Source: Coniferiporia sulphurascens (lineage: Eukaryota; Basidiomycota; Agaricomycetes; Hymenochaetales; Hymenochaetaceae). Taken from it: DNA of 64,000 nucleotides. Both the position numbers and the translations under genes were made by a program. Of the stretch, positions 61,201 to 64,000 are shown piece by piece. Under the pieces are notes generated by a model. It saw only the letters and a program-made list of their open reading frames with translations. It made no database searches and was not told where the DNA came from. The stretch covers positions 639,054-703,053 of the forward strand of contig NBBA01000020.1 of NCBI GenBank assembly GCA_002794785.1. The letters are read 5' to 3'. Each line of letters starts with the position of its first letter. Position 1 is the stretch's first letter.

Positions 61201-62550
61201 CTACACTCTGAACAAGTTAACACGGCTATCCCAGCCACAGCTAGCCAGCAAACCATCCTGGTAGAGCGCCCAAGCGCAGCCTACTACAAATTCTGTGTGC
61301 GCATCGTGCACGTGTACGAGTGGCATACACCCCGGAGGTGGTTTGGTCGACCAGCTAAGACCTTTTCAGTATATACAACCAAGCATGACAAGAGCATCAC
61401 GTACACTCGGCAAGTCATGTCGTAGCTTGCGCTCGCGAGCACGTCGGCGTGATGGGGACTCCATTGCACCTTGCGCACAGCGTACTCATGGCCCATGAAC
61501 TCTCCCTCGCATGCCGCTCCCACCAGAGGGCCCTCGCGGGCCCCACCACCGGTCTTCAACATGCGGCAGTCCCACACCCGCACGTGTTTGTCCGTGCCAC
61601 CGGTAGCGAGAATAAGGGGATTGTATTTGTTCCAATCAAGCGTGAGCAGTTCCGCTGGCCCTCGCGGTGGGACGGTGAGCGCTGGAGTGGAGACCGGTGA
61701 GGTGAGGGAGGTCGGAGCGGATAGGAGTGCAGGTGCGCGCAGATCAAAGATCCGGAGTGCGCCATCACTTGAGCAGGATGCGAGGAGGTCGGGATGGTGT
61801 GGGGAGAAAATAGCTTGGTATACACAGCCTTGTGTTGCTTGCAACGTGGTAATCGAGTGGGCACGATCCGGAGTCCACTGTTGAGAGAATGTTAAATACA
61901 TTCGAGCGTATTTGAAGGAATAGATAATATGAAAGAGTCGACGGATCCCGTAAGCTCAAATTATTATGCCGCAGAGTCTTTTTTTGAATAAAATTAGGAC
62001 GGGGTTGCGGTATCCCATAGCAACTCGAGGAGCCACCGCGACATATGAAAGCAGGTGGGGTTTCTGCTCACCAGTTTTACAGTCCCATCCCACGAAGATG
62101 AACAGAATACGTCTTTCTTCACGTTAGACCAGTCGACCGAGAATATTTCCCGGGAATGTTCTTGCCAGATACGAATTGGCAGATCCTACTGAAGTCTCTC
62201 TTCAATGAGCGTCATTCACCAAGAGGATCTGACGAACGGACATTGAGCGTGATATCCCATAACCTAAGCGAGCCATCCCCCGACGCAGTTACGAGTTGGT
62301 TTTCGTGAATTTCCGACCACGCGAGATCGTAAAGGCCATCTTGAGTGGGATAATGTTTCTCTAGGGCGAGTGCCGGTAGAGGCCCGGGGCCCGGGACAAG
62401 AGACGCGATGTGTAGCCGCCCGTTGCCTACAAGACCATAGTTCGCCGATGAGCTGATAGCTAGACGGGAGTCGTGGAATGGGGACCAGGCAACGGAGTAA
62501 TGTGCAAATCCAGGCGTATGCAGCACAGACGGCACAGGTTTCGTCGACAT
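61201..62550 (-). CDS. PEX7: peroxisomal PTS2 import receptor
   Basis: WD40 propeller that binds type 2 peroxisomal targeting signals in the cytosol and delivers cargo to the peroxisome. Exons: complement of 61201-61354, 61405-61877, 62072-62185, 62242-62550; 349 residues, GT-AG and in phase. Family landmarks are HYSVAWSPFHDSRLA near the start and LYDLAWSE with ASGDGSLRLWD. They continue with SREIFSVDW, FCSSSWDGTVKLW, PDLLASCSSDGALRIFDLR and LATGGTDKHVRVWD. The end of the series is VRKVQWSPHHADVLASASYD and LLASCGWDSRVNLFRV. The third intron in transcription order was placed so that CRVW is restored (donor GTACGT). Length is normal for the family. A CACGTG lies 95 bases upstream of the ATG (62,645-62,650). 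Confidence 0.93.
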
Positions 62551-63180
62551 CGTTGGTTGGGACTTGGGGGAGGGCGAGCCGCGGCTTTGAGCCGCTTGCC
62601 GTATCGTCGGGGTTTAAAACCGTTGTCCGCCCGGGTTATATTATCACGTGTCTGTCGGCGTAATCAGAGGGAAGACTCAATCCACAGCTACCGCCATCGG
62701 CTCCGCAAACGCAGATGCGGACTTAATTGACTGGACTACTTGTACTGATACTTACCACAGCCGGATCGCTTCTATCGCTTTTCTAGAGCTGGAATCGAAT
62801 GCTTTCCCCTTGCCCACTCAAGTTAATTCGGGCCTATGTATTTATCATCCATTTCTTCTTGCATTTTCTTGGCATTGGAGTCGTATATCTTTTTTAGCTG
62901 TATCATACTGTAGACGACTAATGTTTGAGATTGCGTACCATTTTTCATTGCATCTCCTTTTTTTGAGTGATTCATGTTCCATACAGCCGAGCTCGACCTG
63001 CGGACGACTGTTCATGGGCCGAGCCTCTAAACCGAACTCAATTCCCTGACGGGACAAATTTCAGATATACTACCTCTAATGACGACTGCCAGTGTATGCT
63101 CATTCTTAGGGGAAAAGTTGAGTCTTACATTAAATGAGGCGTTTCAGATTCCAGACTGCAACGCATGCGCTCAGGCTCAC
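62551..63180. other. PEX7 promoter and flank of the MFS remnant
   Basis: 630 bases with no supported gene. It contains CACGTG (62,645-62,650) on the PEX7 side. The right part is where the missing C-terminal exon of the MFS transporter should be, but I cannot find it. Confidence 0.55.
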
Positions 63181-64000
63181 GAAATGACGGCACCCAGAGA
63201 TCCAATACTGGGGATAATTGCTGTAACAGCTGCATGTACAGTGTCTGGTGCGGCGTTATCTGTTCCCCAGGCAAGCAACAGTGGAGCGCCCGGAGAACCA
63301 CCGCCTACTGCATAAAAGCATGCAGCGTACCTTTGTCAAACAAGCACACGTAATAAGCACAGACCAATTTGTATAATCTGATCTGTCGGGTGAAGCTTTT
63401 CTCACCGTGCGTGCGGATTCTCTGTCGCAGCAAAGATAGTATACCCGATGGTCTGGAGGATGCAAGTAACTACGATGGATACCGCCCGGTGCCTTGATCT
63501 AAAATCAAAGCCAAAACAGATCCAGTGACAAAAGGCGGAACTGTTCGGAGTTGCGCCTCCACCGTCGCTGCGAAATGATCTGAGAATATATTGGCGCATA
63601 CGATGGAACGAGTCCCTCACTGAAATGGCAGACTGCGCGAAGATTAATTTAAAAAATTCAGACAGCGAAGGCAATGTTGTTTGCACTACGCACATGTGGA
63701 AATAACCGTTGGCAGGAATATGTTCATTCCCTGGAGGGAGATATTGAGCAGCAGAGTGCACAGTGAACAGATCCAGGTCTACGAAAGCGCTTCAGAATTC
63801 CGAGCTTTCTTTTGTCAGATCAGGGGTATAACCTACGTTGAAGTTAAAGGCTCTGCCGACGAGGCTCAGAGTAGTGCGTTCCTTACGGGCTCCTACCACA
63901 ACTATTTGGTCAGCGGACATACGCGCAATAATGAGGGCACGCTCAGATTCAGTGAACACGCGCGAGCTCTGCGGGTCTTCAGGAATAATGATGAAACTAA
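63181..64000 (-). pseudogene. DAL5-type MFS transporter, partial and apparently damaged
   Basis: The 3' part of a major facilitator gene of the allantoate permease (anion:cation symporter) family, with its 5' part beyond the right edge. Candidate exons on the minus strand: 63837-64000 (FTESERALIIARM), 63694-63778 (NISLQGMNIFLPTV), 63406-63567 (TVEAQLRTVPPFVTGSV, then SIVVTCILQTIGYTIFAATE) and 63181-63330 (PLLLAWGTDNAAPDTVHAAV). Inside the third exon the frame must change near 63,498-63,506. After GAVIS the usual last about 60 residues are missing and a stop or weak donor follows. The family is clear; whether the gene is dead or carries one sequencing error is open. Confidence 0.65.

Overview
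The window reads as nuclear DNA of a filamentous basidiomycete, most likely an Agaricomycete. The reasons are many short introns of about 50-70 bases with GT-AG borders, CpG-rich coding DNA, an F-box/leucine-rich protein of a kind common in mushrooms, DAL5-type transporter and amidase remnants, and a Tad-like LINE. I built all gene models by hand from splice sites, reading frames and comparison between paralogues; no database was searched.

Layout. 1-0.4 kb: broken C-terminus of an amidase. 1.5-3.8 kb: a UDP-glycosyltransferase gene (UGT1, minus). 7.1-13.0 kb: a large two-finger C2H2 transcription factor (factor A, minus) with two unusually long introns. 13-19 kb: gene-poor DNA with several short tandem repeats, ending at a tRNA-Arg(ACG) gene. 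20.1-32.9 kb: three more UDP-glycosyltransferase genes in tandem on the minus strand (UGT2, UGT3, UGT4). A decayed LINE (25,958-30,423) lies between UGT3 and UGT4, and its reverse transcriptase is itself split by a 559-bp solo LTR. 33-34.6 kb: two copies of a small unnamed mobile element with 6-bp target duplications, one of them inside a duplicated intergenic block. 36.8-40.1 and 42.5-44.9 kb: two more C2H2 factors (B plus, C minus) that converge tail to tail and are paralogues of A. 48.4-62.6 kb: a housekeeping block with RVB1 (RuvB-like AAA+ ATPase), a small uncharacterised protein, an ER-type TPR-DnaJ co-chaperone, an F-box/LRR protein and PEX7. The end of the window holds a damaged DAL5-type MFS transporter running off the right edge.

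The left 45 kb is a fast-changing accessory region: four glycosyltransferases with an identical 11-exon layout and a shared TATA element, three paralogous zinc-finger factors, nested retroelements and small insertions. The right 15 kb is conserved cell machinery. It is an inference, not shown, that the zinc-finger factors regulate the UGT array or that the UGTs act in one pathway. The strongest candidates for something undescribed are the zinc-finger family, with its conserved end motifs and linker intron, and the 256/160-bp mobile element.
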